The notes under the pieces: model-generated
Seen by the model: the letters and a program-made list of their open reading frames with translations, nothing else
What the model was told of the DNA's origin: nothing
The model's database searches: none
Shown here: in pieces, positions 32,627 through 42,195 of the stretch
How the letters are laid out: every line of letters begins with the position of its first letter
Position numbering within the stretch: position 1 is the stretch's first letter
Translations under genes and position numbers: made by a program
Assembly: GCA_032433765.1 (NCBI GenBank)
Contig: JAVIAB010000008.1
Location: 46,248,606-46,312,605 of the forward strand
Origin: Megaustenia siamemsis
Taxonomy: Eukaryota > Mollusca > Gastropoda > Stylommatophora > Ariophantidae
Reading direction: 5' to 3'
Length of the DNA stretch: 64,000 nt

Positions 32627-32859
32627 CATGGTTAATATATCTTTATGTGTATTATTGAAAGCGATTCCGCTGGACTTTAACTATCAAATGATGTTAAAGA
32701 TAGCATCCTAAGAAGATTTCATTAGTCCAGGGAATTTCTTGCAACTTAACTCCGAGCTATCGAAGCATTAAGAGCTAAAAATGGGGAAATAACAACGGAC
32801 TCTAACCTGGCCAGTAGAAAACGTGCCTAATGTGCGGATGGCAGTTGGAATTTCATAAT
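32627..32859. other. No recognisable feature
   Basis: Short AT-rich spacer. Confidence 0.4.
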
Positions 32860-33188
32860 GTACAACTTCATTCCTACACTTATTTCTCCACCACTTTCTA
32901 TTTCTCTTTCTTTCTTTCTCTCTTTCTCGCTCTCTTTTTCTCTTTCACACACACAAATACTAACTCTCCATCTCTTACATTCACCCTTCCTTCCTACTTT
33001 TTCTCTTTCTCCTTCTCTATCTGCTTTCATTCGCCATCTCTATTTCATTCAATGCATGTCTTCTCTCTCTCTCTCTAATACTTTATCTCTTGCGTTCATA
33101 TTTCAATCCAACATTCTCTTTTTCTTTCGCTCTTCTTCTTTCTCTACTTTTATTTATCACTCACCATCTCTAACTCCATCAATTCAAG

Positions 33189-33256
<68 letters not shown>

Positions 33257-33530
33257 CTCATACTTTATCTCTTGCGTTCACATTTCAATCCTACATTCTC
33301 TTTTTCTCGCTCTCTTCTTCTCTCTCTCTTCTTCTTATCTCTCTCTCTCTTCTTCTTATCTCTCTCTCTTCTTCTTCTCTCTCTCTCTCTTCTTCTTCTT
33401 CTCTCTCTCTTATTTATCATTCACCATTTCTATCTCCATCAATACAAGTCTGCTCTCTCTTTCTCTCCCTCTTACTCTCCTTCATTGACATCCTCCTCTA
33501 TTTTCCTTATCTTTTACTTCAATTTTCGCC
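32860..33530. repeat. CT-rich compound microsatellite region
   Basis: CT dinucleotide and TTTCTC tracts with (AC)n at 33225-33252 and a short AC patch near 32947. Two segments (about 33080-33300 and 33100-33420) repeat the pattern CTCTTGCGTTCATATTTCAA then CACATTTCAATCCTACATTC, suggesting local duplication. A 254-codon frame is low-complexity S/L/F and not a gene. Confidence 0.85.
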
Positions 33531-33537
33531 CTTCACT

Positions 33538-33682
33538 TGAGAGCAAGTTTAGCTCAGTAGTTAACAAACTGGACTATTGGAGGACAAGAGTCCGGTTTGA
33601 TCCTGATGGAAAGTTTACTTAGCTTTAAATGGACACGTGATTTTTTTTCTCCAAAAGACGCTTCTACGTTACGTGACTGGGT

Positions 33683-33690
<8 letters not shown>
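33538..33690 (+). mobile_element. Diverged SINE-1-like element
   Basis: A-box TTTAGCTCAGTAGTT, AACTGGACTATTGGAGGACA and B-box CCGGTTTGATCCTG parallel the SINE-1 head. A TTTAAATGGACACGTGATTT stretch corresponds to TTTAATGGGTACCGGATTTT. It is truncated at a TA tract. Confidence 0.75.
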
Positions 33691-33742
<52 letters not shown>

Positions 33743-33850
33743 CCATCCATCCATCCATTCATTCATTCATCTATCCATATATCTGTCCACTCATATATGT
33801 ATTCATCAATCTCTAACTACCTATCTATCTATCCATCCACTGATCTGCCT
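33687..33850. repeat. (TA)n then (CATC)n/(ATCT)n microsatellite
   Basis: TA tract 33687-33735 followed by CATC, CATT and ATCT tetramers. Confidence 0.9.
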
Positions 33851-34554
33851 TGAGTCTATATCTCTGTCTATTTATCCATCATTCTCTATCTCTATCTTTT
33901 GTTCACCCTTATTTTCTAAACCCTTTCCCATCTTTACTTTTCTCTCTATCTCTCTCTCTTTCTTTCTCTCATTCATTCTATCTCCTTTCTTCCTCAGCTT
34001 CTCTCTTTTCGTAAATCATGTCTTTCATAGCAATCAAACTGGCCAGATAAAAGATAAATCGTGAATACCATATGGTAAATGACATACACTATCTCACAAC
34101 AAATAATACACGAACACCCAGAAACAATGACCACGACTGCAGTATCCTCAACAAAAAGAACATACTGGACAAAATACGACTTATGGATCTTACATCTTTC
34201 CATACCCAGCTAAGAAAATGGAACACTGCCTGGCTAGAGCCCAAATTCTGAGCTTCAAGCCGTCTGAAACACCGTACAATTGAAAGCCGTAAGGACATGT
34301 ATAGAAACGAGACAATTTTCTTCACGTAACGTCGAGATTTACATGTCAAATGTCTTCATACGTGTACGTGGATGAACCAGAATAAGCTAGGAATTCGTCA
34401 ATTCTTTCTTTTTCTTGACTTTCTCTTGTGCTACTTCGGTTGTGGAAGTTTTCTCTGTAGCAGTTCCGGCAGTCCCATGCGAGTAAGAGCTATTCGATCA
34501 ACAGATGCCATAACAGATTCACCTACCTACAGCCGATTCAAGATCTCACCTACA
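33851..34554. other. No recognisable gene
   Basis: Starts CT-rich. An 86-codon reverse frame at 34089-34349 shows no family motif that I recognise. Confidence 0.4.
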
Positions 34555-34957
34555 CCGTCCGTCCGTCCGTCCGTCCGTCCGTCCGTCCGTCCGTCATTCC
34601 GTCCGTCCGTCATTCCTTCCGTCCGTCCGTCCGTCCGTCCGTCCGTCCGTCCGTCATTCCGTCATTCCTTCCGTCCGTCCGTCCGTCCGTCATTCCTTCC
34701 GTCCGTCCGTCATTCCTTCCGTCCGTCCGTCCGTCCGTCATTCCTTCCGTCCGTCCGTCATTCCTTCCGTCCGTCCGTCATTCCTTCCGTCCGTCCCGTC
34801 CGTCCGTCCGTCCATCCATCCATCCATCCATCCATCCATCCATCCATCCATCCATCCATCCCATCCATCCATCCATCCATCCATCCATCCATCCATCCAT
34901 CCATCCATCCATCCATCCATCCATCCATCCATCCATCCATCCATCCATCCATCCATC

Positions 34958-35008
<51 letters not shown>
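34555..35008. repeat. Compound tetranucleotide array (CCGT)n-(CCAT)n-(CTAT)n
   Basis: CCGT units with CATTCCTT interruptions (34555-34810), CCAT units (34810-34955), and CTAT units (34957-35008). Adjacent tracts differ by one base of the tetramer, consistent with stepwise conversion and spread of variants. The 212-codon plus frame is repeat translation (S-V-R-P, then I-H-P-S). Confidence 0.96.
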
Positions 35009-35009
<1 letters not shown>

Positions 35010-35479
35010 ATCTTAGCCTAGCATCACTACTGGTTGAGGGTTTTGGTTCACTTTCCCTCTTCTCTACATCCCCACACGCGTACCCCTTCACGTAAAGTTC
35101 CGGCTTGACTTCAACCATCGATACTACCATCGTCTCTTAGGTATCGTTGCCTTTACGCTACATTTGGGTGCTATAGTTAATAAATAAAAGTTTCATACAA
35201 CCAAATACACCCTAGGGAGAAAAAAGCACTGAAAGCACACCAGCGTAATGCAATAGATGAAATAGGTGGACACGAAATTCATCAAATGCATCTGCGGCTG
35301 ATATTTTTTTATGCGCCAGTGCACACACATTTCGAACACAGAAGCGTGGTCCGAAGTCCAAATCAAACATCGCTCGAATTTAGCGTTAAACTCTGGAACT
35401 TTCGAAGTGACGGTTATTCTGAGTTCGAGGTTCCAATGTATTCAAGAAAAAAATAGGAATCCCGCTTAACACATCTTGT
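35009..35479. other. No recognisable feature
   Basis: Spacer of mixed composition. Confidence 0.4.
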
Positions 35480-35955
35480 AATATTTGCTCATTCCGTAGC
35501 CATCTTTCACGGCATTTTGTTTTTATCTTAAACTGATATTTTAGATCTAATCTTCGAAATTTTGCAGAATTTATGGATGAAGATGCTCCAAGCTAAATAC
35601 ATTCCACTCATTTTTACAACTGATAATTTATGGAATTCGTTTCGATTTGTGACATCATTTTTAAGAAAGTTACTTTTTTGAGCAAGAAAAAAACATCTAT
35701 GTGTAAATGGCATTTTAGTCATTAATGCTCGGAGCAAAAAGAAAACATCAAAGATTAGTAAATCTGAGAGTTTCCGAAGTACAACATGCAATTTTTAAAC
35801 ACAAACGTTTTTTTTTTTTAATTTTATTTTACGATACAGCTTCTTATGTGAATGTAATCATTATGAATGTAAAATAGAAGTCCCTGTACCATATCTGTCT
35901 GGAAAGACACAAAAAGGCAATGACAAACAACTGAGACTTCACAAACTGCCATAGG
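35480..35955. repeat. Dispersed repeat X, copy 2 (longest)
   Basis: Shares with 27000-27425 and 39200-39425: TTATGGATGA.GATGCT, GTTACTTTTTTGAGCAAG-type region, AATGCTCGGAGCAAAAAG, CAAAGATTAGTAAATC, CAATTTTTAAACACAAACG followed by a T run, then ACAGCTTCTT and AAAGACACAAA..GG..ATGA. No coding potential seen. Confidence 0.55.
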
Positions 35956-36099
35956 TTTAGCACACAATATAAATGTCTGGCACAGCTGTTCCTCTTTATC
36001 CTTACTCTTCTACTCTCTTCTGTCTTCCCTCGGGAATTGACAAAATGACAGCTATTGCCATGGTATCAGGATCTCGTCTGAGTACAAATCTAGCCAATC

Positions 36100-36384
36100 A
36101 TAGGAGGAGATATGTTTACAGCACTCAGAAAAAAAAATGACAAATAATCAACAACAGAAGAAAAACAAAGAACAATATATGGGCCAAGGCAGGATCGAAC
36201 CCGTACTCCATGGCACAGCGCCTTGCCACGAAATCAAGCCCCAGCTTCTGCCAGTTATCAAAGTGCGCATTTCCTCCTGGTAAAATATTCAAAACCCAGG
36301 TCACGTGCTCACCGCCATCATCTAGCTGCTTGCCCATGCTGGAACTTGGCTCCATAGGCCGCTGCTGTGAAAGTTTATTTGTCC
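36100..36384 (-). mobile_element. SINE-3 copy (tRNA-derived)
   Basis: Reverse strand: GGCAAGGCGCTGTGCCATGG spans the A-box side and ACGGGTTCGATCCTGCC is a clear B-box. The trailing sequence (plus-strand ACAAATAATCAACAACAG and AACAAAGAACAATA) is shared with 40485-40625, defining a two-copy family. The upstream limit at 36384 is the start of the 16-bp array. Confidence 0.7.
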
Positions 36385-37112
36385 TGCGCGAGATGTTTGT
36401 GTACGACAGAGTTTGTTTACGATGGAATTTGTGTACGACGGAGTGTGTGAACGACGGAGTGTGTGAACGACGGAGTTTGTGTAGGACGGACTTTGTGTAG
36501 GACGGAGTTTGTGTACGACAGAGTTTGTGTAGGACGGACTTGGTGTAGGACGGAGTTTGTGTAGGACGGACTTTGTGTAGGACGGAGTTTGTGTACGACG
36601 GAGTTTGTGTAGGACGGACTTTGTGTAGGACGGAGTTTGTGTAGGACGGAGTTTGTGTAGGACGAAGTTTGTGTACGACGGAGTTTGTGTAGGACGGAGT
36701 TTGTGTAGGACGGAGTTTGTGTAGGACGGACTTTGTGTACGACGGAGTTTGTGTAGGACGGAGTTTGTGTAGGACGGAGTTTGTGTAGGACGGAGTTTGT
36801 GTAGGACGGAGTTTGTGTAGGACGGAGTTTGTGTACGACGGACTTTGTGTAGGACGGAGTTTGTGTACGACGGACTTTGCGTACGACAGAGTTTGTGTAC
36901 GATAGAGTTTGTGTACGATAGAGTTTGAGTTTGTGTACGACAGAGTTTGAGTTTGTGTACGACAGAGTTTGTGTAAGACAGAGTTTGTGTACGACAGAGT
37001 TTGTGTTCGATAGAGTTTGTGTACGACAGAGTTTGTGTTCGACAGAGTTTGTGTACGACAGAGTTTGTGTACGACAGAGTTTGTGTACGACAGAGTTTGT
37101 GTACGTGGTGCA
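36385..37112. repeat. 16-bp minisatellite, about 45 copies
   Basis: Unit GTGTAGGACGGAGTTT with ACGACAGAG and ACTTT variants. Because 16 is not a multiple of three, all frames cycle through a 16-codon period, giving an apparent 339-codon reverse frame (36125-37144) that is not a gene. Confidence 0.95.
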
Positions 37113-37244
37113 GGATTCTCCTCGTATTTTCTAGAAATTCTCAAGAAGGATATCGAAACACCTATGGATTCGTTCGGTTTGCAGTGATGATTAACCTAAC
37201 AAACAAATAAACAAAGGTCTTCCTTTCTCTTGGTTTAGATCAGT

Positions 37245-37580
37245 TTACGGGGCCTTAGTAGCCTAGTTGGTTGTGAAAACCACTGGACGTCCTGTCCGTT
37301 CGGACATCCTGTGTTCGATTTCCTGTGAAAGCAGTGTGAATTGTACTCGTGATTGGTAAACAAAATGCTTCGCGGTCTACATACCCGTTGGCAGAAATGG
37401 GTATCGGGTAGTACTTTGGGAAGGTGTGGAATGCCGTCTCGTATCTTGTGAATTTCGATGCTTGAATCGACACTATCCAGAAGTCTCCGAACACTTCTGG
37501 ATATGCGGCCGAGCACATATGGGTGAAAACTCGCGTGCTAAGACGGTGATTTAAGTCTCGTACTTTACCTTTACCTTAAC
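37245..37580 (+). mobile_element. SINE-4 copy (tRNA-derived, single copy here)
   Basis: The head has a good A-box (TAGCCTAGTTGG) and B-box (TGTTCGATTTCC), spaced as in tRNA-derived SINEs. The body includes a GGGTATCGGGTAGTACTTTG stretch and ends with CGTACTTTACCTTTACC, a tail reminiscent of the SINE-1 TACTTTAC end. Confidence 0.65.
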
Positions 37581-37699
37581 CTTTAGTACAGTCTAGTCGC
37601 TAGCTCATCATTCTTGCGCATCAATCTAGACCCTAAGTTCTCATTTCTCTTCCGAAGAATATCCCTCGCTCTTGTTTACCTGGAACTATGACCTTGATA

Positions 37700-38165
37700 A
37701 TTATCTTCTGTAAGCCATTATGTAAAAAGAGTTCTTAAATGTTATGTAGAGCCAATCTTAAAATATGGATATGAATCATGGACAATAGGACAACAGACAA
37801 GAAAATCACTGGAGTCTGTAGAAATGTTGTTTTACAGAAAGAATGTTGAGAATACCATGGACAGCTAAGAAGAGTAATGAAAATGTTCTGAAAGAGGTCA
37901 AAGCAAAAAGAGAGCTAATTTCCAATATTAGCAAGAAACAGTCATCATTTTTTGGCCATGTAATGAGAAGAGAACAACTGGAATATATTGTAACAACTGA
38001 AAAAATTGAGAGACGAAGAGATAGAGGGAAGCAAATAGAAAAAATACCAGACCGCTTAAGAGAATGGATTGGCAGAAGGTCAACAACAGAAATAATAAAT
38101 AACTGTCGAGATCGAAAGTTGTGGAGAGACATGATCACCTACGCCAACAGGCCCGCTACTTGATG
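37700..38165 (+). pseudogene. LINE-C C-terminal fragment (106-codon open frame)
   Basis: A frame at 37843-38163 reads MLRIPWTAKKSNENVLKE, then KKQSSFFGHVMRREQLEYIV, RRRDRGKQIEKIPDRL and DRKLWRDMITYANRPAT. An upstream block in another frame gives KYGYESWTIGQQ. This is the clearest LINE-C tail, with the FFGHVMRR motif. 5'-truncated; one frameshift near 37840. Confidence 0.85.
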
Positions 38166-38745
38166 ATGATGAAGTCATTATGTCGTTCAAAATGACCAAA
38201 ATATTTTACTTTGCTTCTTTTTATTTTCTTTATCAGTTATTTTTCTGAACTATTAAAAATTTAAGTTCTGGAAGAAGAAAAAAACTGACATATTTGTTCT
38301 TATCTACATTCAAGGTATTCTAAGTATTCTTCTCCTTCTGTAACGCTTGCATTCAAAGATGTTAAGGTTTTCTCACCAAATTTGTCGATTGTTCATATCT
38401 CACAGTCATGTTTTACTATGAGAAATACACAGGCTCTTAAAAAGCTAAATTCTATTGTTATATCACTTCCTTGCTAAATGTTGTGCAGTTAGGAATCAAC
38501 ACGTATCCAGAAATGTCGTGCAGAATAAGGATATCTGGATATAAGGCGCAAAATAGTGTAATTTATTGTAAACAACGAAACAGCGCACACACGTCTATTT
38601 AACGCATTTTGAGTGACGGAATATGAAGAATGAAAGTCTTAGGAAGAACGCAAACAAAAATGACCGGAAACAAAAACTCCAATATTATCTCTAACATTTA
38701 TTTATTTCTCATAATAATAATATTGACAATCACAGTGATATACTT
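38166..38745. other. No recognisable feature
   Basis: AT-rich unique-looking spacer. Confidence 0.4.
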
Positions 38746-39195
38746 TGATATTCTTCTTCTTCTTCTACCTTTCAGCTCCCTGTGGAGCATAGGTCTTGAA
38801 CAAACACTTTCCAACTCGTTCTGTTTCTTGCCGTTCTTTTAAGATCGTTCCTTGCCTTCCCCATCATCTTCATCTCTGCTCCCATCTGTCTTCTCCGAGA
38901 ATATTTAGGTCTTCCTCTTTGTCACTTCTCTGTGGATTTAAAACAAAAAGGGCTTGTCATGTAACACTCTCATTTGCCTTCCGCAGTGTGTATCTTATCC
39001 AGCGCCATTGTCTTCGTTGTATCTCTTTGTCTACTAGTATTTGACTGGTACTTTTCCATAATTCTACTTTAGAGATTTTGTCCTGCCATTTTCATCCTTT
39101 TATTCTGTGCAAGATTCCATTAATGAAGGTCTGTATCTACGTGATTGTCATGTTTGTTGTTCTCTATGTTTCACGACCATATTTATTGTCAATAT
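38746..39195 (-). pseudogene. LINE-H C-terminal fragment
   Basis: Reverse translation includes WRWIRYTLRKANES near 38965-39005, then RGRPKYSRRRQMGAEMKM and ARNRTSWKVFVQDLCSTGS near 38780-38910. This resembles tails of other LINE RTs (W-R-W-x-x-x-T-L-R-K, then RGRPK). Single copy in the window. Confidence 0.65.
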
Positions 39196-39199
39196 TTAT

Positions 39200-39425
39200 G
39201 TGCGAATGATATTTTAGCAAAAACAAAATGCTCACAACTAAATAATCAAAGATGGGCAAATCAGTTTCAATTTTTAACCGCAGAAGTCCTAACATTTTTA
39301 AGCTACGGCTTCTTCTAATCACTTTGAATTGATAATAGAAGACGAAAAGAAGATTTTATCTTCCTGGAAAGATACAAATGAGGACATGAACTAAAGTATT
39401 AGCGACAAACAACAGTGACTTAAGC
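39200..39425. repeat. Dispersed repeat X, copy 3
   Basis: AATGATATTTTAGC, AATAATCAAAGAT.GG.AAATC, TTTCAATTTTTAACC, TAAGCTACGGCTTCTTCTAA, GGAAAGATACAAATGAGGAC and AGTATTAGCGACAAACAACA line up with copies at 27150 and 35480. Confidence 0.55.
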
Positions 39426-39684
39426 ACATTAGTGTCCCCCTACTATTTATATGAGCAGTTGGAGAGCACGGCACGACGGGATAGTGGATTTCATGGTAAA
39501 CTCATACGTCTATTTTTAGCTTATTAATTCATTTTTCATACGATGAAGTAATACACTACACACAAAAAATCACAGGCGAGGGCGTGCATAACCAACTTAA
39601 ACATAAATAAAAACACAAGACATGCACTTGACAATTTTTGTAACGATGAGGTAATCGTGACTGTCTAAATCCAAAGAAAACATG

Positions 39685-40260
39685 AGAGGGGGAGATCATA
39701 TCGAGTGCTGTCTCCGTATCGAAGGTTGGCTACCATAGAACGCCATTTCGCTATGTCTCTTGCTTTGATGGTGCAGGTTGTCATAGGCTGACTTGTCCTT
39801 CTTTTGATACTACTCGTCCATGTCATTCTTGGTCTGCCTCTACCTCTTTTACCTTGCACTTTTCCTTCCAAGATTACTGTTAGTAGGTTGCGGTGTCTTT
39901 TAAAATGCCCTAAAAATCTCATTTGTCTTGTTTAAATTGTGTTTAGTAGTTCTCCTTTTAATTTTACTTGTTTTAATACTTCATTGTTTGTTTTCTTTTC
40001 TTTCCATCCAATTCTACCTATTCTTCTATAAACTCACATTTCAAAGGCTTCAATTTTCGGTTCTGTTTTCTCGTCTAATATCCATGTTTCTGCACCATAC
40101 AGGAATGTTGAGAAGATATAACATTTTGCTATTCTTAGTTTTAGCCCTGGTGCTATTTGTTTGGATGTTAGGATATTTTTCAAGACATTAAAATTACTTC
40201 CTATTCTTTTGTTTATTTCAGATGTACATTTTCCATCACTGGTTATAGTGAGGGGGACTA
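39685..40260 (-). pseudogene. LINE-D 3' fragment, best-preserved tail
   Basis: An 85-codon reverse frame (39665-39922) reads MRFLGHFKRHRNLLTVILEG, KRGRGRPRMTWTSSIKR and RDIAKWRSMVANLRYGD. The match to 20640-21290 continues upstream, through the block equivalent to YLGHTITSDGKC at about 40205-40255. Ends abruptly near 40260. Confidence 0.85.
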
Positions 40261-40479
40261 CAGACTGGATATTAGAAGCTGCGGTTTAATTGGCGATAGA
40301 GAGAAAAAAAAAGAGGAGGAAACGAAGAAAAACAAAAGATAGTAATGTTACATACAGCAGGAAGACGATAATGAACACCACAAACGATTCAATGTTGTGG
40401 TCTGTGGGATCATTTTTTGCTGTATCCATGTTTTTGTAGTCTTTAATTACTGTGCGTGCATTTTGTATTATGTGATAAC
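40261..40479. other. No recognisable feature
   Basis: Short spacer between LINE-D and SINE-3. Confidence 0.4.
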
Positions 40480-40625
40480 TTCAGGGAAAGAGATTTGTTT
40501 ACAATACTCGGGAAAAAAATCACAAATAATCAACAACAGAAAAAAACCAAGAACAATAGACGTTCCGAAGCAGGATCGAACCTGTATCATCGGCACATCG
40601 TCTTGCTACGAGAACCAAACGCTAG
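40480..40625 (-). mobile_element. SINE-3 copy (tRNA-derived)
   Basis: CACAAATAATCAACAACAG and the B-box (reverse complement ACAGGTTCGATCCTGC) match 36120-36205. The head includes CGTAGCAAGACGATGTGCCG on the reverse strand. Confidence 0.68.
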
Positions 40626-40754
40626 AACACATTATTTTGTATTATCCTTGTTTTAGCAATCCTTTCAAATGCTTCATCCTTATATGTGTAGTCATTGAAT
40701 ACTGTATTTTAAATTCTGCCATTGCAGTTACTTTGATTTTTATATTTATGGAGC

Positions 40755-41139
40755 CTTCTAAAAGAAAATTTAATGTATCCTTACATGTGATCTATAAATA
40801 CATTATTTTGCTGCATCCTTATGTTTGATCTATAAATACATTATTTTACTGTATCCTTATATTTGATCTATAAATGCATTATTTTATTGCATCCTTATAT
40901 CTGATCTATAAATACATTATTTTACTGCATCCTTATATTTGATCTATAAATACATTATTTTACTGCATCCTCAGAATATGTTATACTTAATTATATTATT
41001 ATACTGCTTCCATCCTTATATGTGATCTATAAATACATTATTTTACTGCATCCTTATATTTGATCTATAAATGCACTATTTTATTGCATCCTTATATTTG
41101 ATCTATAAATACATTATTTTACTGTATCCTTATATGTGA
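40755..41139. repeat. 38-bp minisatellite, left part
   Basis: Unit ATCTATAAATACATTATTTT plus ACTGCATCCTTATATTTG. About nine copies, interrupted at 41140 by SINE-1 and resuming at 42140. Confidence 0.92.
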
Positions 41140-41327
41140 CCAAGAGCCGCGATAGCTCAGTGGTTAGTGAACTGGACTACAAAGGACAAGAGGTAGGGTT
41201 CGATCCCAACCGACGGCTCCGGTTCACCCAACTTTTAATGGGCACCGGATTTTTTTACTGGGAAAGTAAAGCAGCACGGGCGTAATACCGACCACATTAC
41301 CCCAAAAATCATGTGCCGAAGGTCTGT
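41130..41327 (+). mobile_element. SINE-1 copy, left part (target duplication 41130-41139)
   Basis: Starts near 41144, A-box GATAGCTCAGTGG, B-box GGTTCGATCCC. It proceeds normally to GAAGGTCTGTAAA and is then cut by LINE-B. The remainder is at 42081-42139. TTATATGTGA flanks the whole composite at 41130-41139 and 42140-42149. Confidence 0.93.
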
Positions 41328-42080
41328 AAATCTTTCAAAGACTAAAGTCATGAAAAGTTTAATTCCAACAAGTGACAAAATATACATGGAAAACAAACCA
41401 GTAGAAGAGATCGATCACTTCATCTATCTTGGAAGTCACATTGATCGAGAAGGGGATACGAGCAAAGAAATTAGAATCAGACTGGCTAAAGCAGCAATGT
41501 CTTTCAGAAGCCTTGAAAAGTTGTGGAAATCAAAACTCATTAGCACAAACACAAAACTTAGGCTATTCAAATCAAATGTACTATCAACCCTTACGTATGC
41601 GTGTGAAAGCTGGAAAACAACAAGAGATATAGAAACAAAGTTGAACGCATTCGAAAATAAATGTCTAAGGAAAATACTTGGTATAGAATGGAACGAATTC
41701 AAAACAAACGAGGAAATTAGAGAAATCGCCAATCAACCACTAATATCTTCAGTAATAAGAAAAGACGATGGTCATACGTTGGACATGTGATGAGAAGAGA
41801 TAATAATCGAATAGCAAAGCAAGCCCTCATATGGGAAACAACAGGTAAAAGAAAAAGAGGAAGACCCAGGGAGACACTGAGAAGAACATTGATGAGAGAG
41901 GCAAGAGCAGCAGGAATCGGCTCCCTCAATGAGATAGAACTGCTTGCACAGAACAGAGACAGATGGCGAGATTTGATAAAATATCTTTAAAAGAAAACTG
42001 CTAGAACAAAAATTCATATAGGAGAAGGTGTATCTTGGTCTACGCCCTATGGGCCGGTTACGGCTCGAAAGGTCAATAGA
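41328..42080 (+). mobile_element. LINE-B 3'-end copy inserted in SINE-1
   Basis: A 159-codon frame (41311-41790) runs KTKVMKSLIPTSDKIYMENK, IDHFIYLGSHIDREGDTSKE, TYACESWKTTRDIETKLNAF and ILGIEWNEFKTNEE. One lost base at about 41758 shifts the frame; the rest (GKRKRGRPRETLRRTLMREA to RDLIKYL) reads in the next frame to 41990. The RT catalytic core is absent, so this is a strongly 5'-truncated retrocopy. It is very similar to 56598-58137, including the UTR end CTACGCCCTATGGGCCGGTT, so it is young. About 16 bp of SINE sequence appear to be missing at the junction. Confidence 0.92.
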
Positions 42081-42149
42081 ACACCATATTCCCTATACGC
42101 CACTTGGCGTGACGGGGGTACTTTACTTTTTTTTTTACTTTATATGTGA
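42081..42149 (+). mobile_element. SINE-1 copy, right part
   Basis: ACACCATATTCCCTATACGC, CACTTGGCGTGACGGGGG and the TACTTTAC(T)n tail complete the SINE begun at 41144, followed by the second target duplication TTATATGTGA (42140-42149). Confidence 0.93.
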
Positions 42150-42195
42150 TCTATAAATACAGTATTTTACTTCATCCTTATATGTGTTCCTTAAC
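42140..42195. repeat. 38-bp minisatellite, right part
   Basis: Array phase resumes with TATATGTGATCTATAAATAC and a further unit. A stray degenerate unit also occurs near 42505-42545. Confidence 0.8.

Noticed and set aside
32858..33622. 254-codon S/L/F-rich frame resembling membrane segments
   Set aside because: CT-rich microsatellite translation that runs into a SINE head.
34372..35010. 212-codon frame rich in S-V-R-P and I-H-P-S
   Set aside because: Compound CCGT/CCAT/CTAT microsatellite.
36125..37144. 339-codon reverse frame
   Set aside because: Product of the 16-bp array, which cycles all frames; its C-terminal part crosses a SINE.
41144..41215. tRNA gene call at the SINE-1 heads
   Set aside because: A- and B-boxes are present, but the acceptor and T stems pair poorly and a conserved non-tRNA body follows; these are SINEs.
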